Shown here one piece after another: positions 5,307 to 5,822 of a DNA stretch of 5,822 bases (positions within the stretch are counted from its first letter, which is position 1; every line of letters starts with the position of its first letter). Position numbers and translations under genes: made by a program. Source of the DNA: Candidatus Dormiibacterota bacterium (GTDB lineage Bacteria; Chloroflexota; Dormibacteria; Aeolococcales; Aeolococcaceae); the NCBI GenBank assembly GCA_003135255.1, contig PLAX01000171.1, positions 1 to 5,822 of the forward strand, read 5' to 3'. The notes beneath the pieces were generated by a model. That model worked only from the letters and a program-made list of their open reading frames with translations. It was not told the DNA's origin and did no database searches.

Positions 5307-5822
<516 letters not shown>

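Overview
The window is very GC-rich, uses GTG as well as ATG starts, and has TANNNT-type -10 hexamers, short or absent leaders and tightly packed TetR- and ArsR-controlled operons. This points to a high-GC actinobacterium (Streptomyces or a related actinomycete). The genus cannot be settled from the sequence alone. No tRNA, rRNA, CRISPR array, insertion sequence or phage gene is visible.

Region 1 (about 1-1461, + strand) is a two-gene operon: an NADP-binding oxidoreductase of the F420-dependent NADP reductase type, followed 16 nt later by a TetR-family regulator. Upstream is a well-formed promoter (TTGACC, 17 nt, TAGCGT). Its spacer is almost entirely filled by an AGACAG/CTGTCT-type palindrome, the layout expected for a TetR repressor that controls its own operon.

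Region 2 (1517-3247, - strand) converges on region 1 across a 55-bp gap that holds weak hairpins. Read in its own direction it has a long ArsR-type regulator of about 354 aa, a 71-aa two-helix membrane protein whose start overlaps the regulator's stop (ATGA), and, 34 nt further on, a DoxX-like membrane protein with a perfect Shine-Dalgarno sequence and an unusual GDCCCG C-terminus. A divergent 58-aa basic ORF starts at 3311. The 63-bp divergent region carries CTATATC/GATAT repeats and promoter-like elements so close to both starts that either transcript could be leaderless or nearly so.

Region 3 (3488-5822, + strand) begins with about 180 bp without a convincing gene. It then has a 544-aa GltD-like FAD/NAD(P) oxidoreductase carrying its own C-terminal iron-sulfur (ferredoxin-like) domain. 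This overlaps by one base the start of a NifJ-type pyruvate:ferredoxin oxidoreductase, which runs off the window after 172 codons. Together they look like an electron-transfer unit linking pyruvate/CoA/acetyl-CoA chemistry to NAD(P)H through Fe-S clusters.

Most of the window is recognisable family biology. The less ordinary parts are the GltD-like/NifJ coupling, the ArsR/mini-membrane-protein/DoxX operon with its divergent small ORF, and the promoter-embedded operator at the left end.
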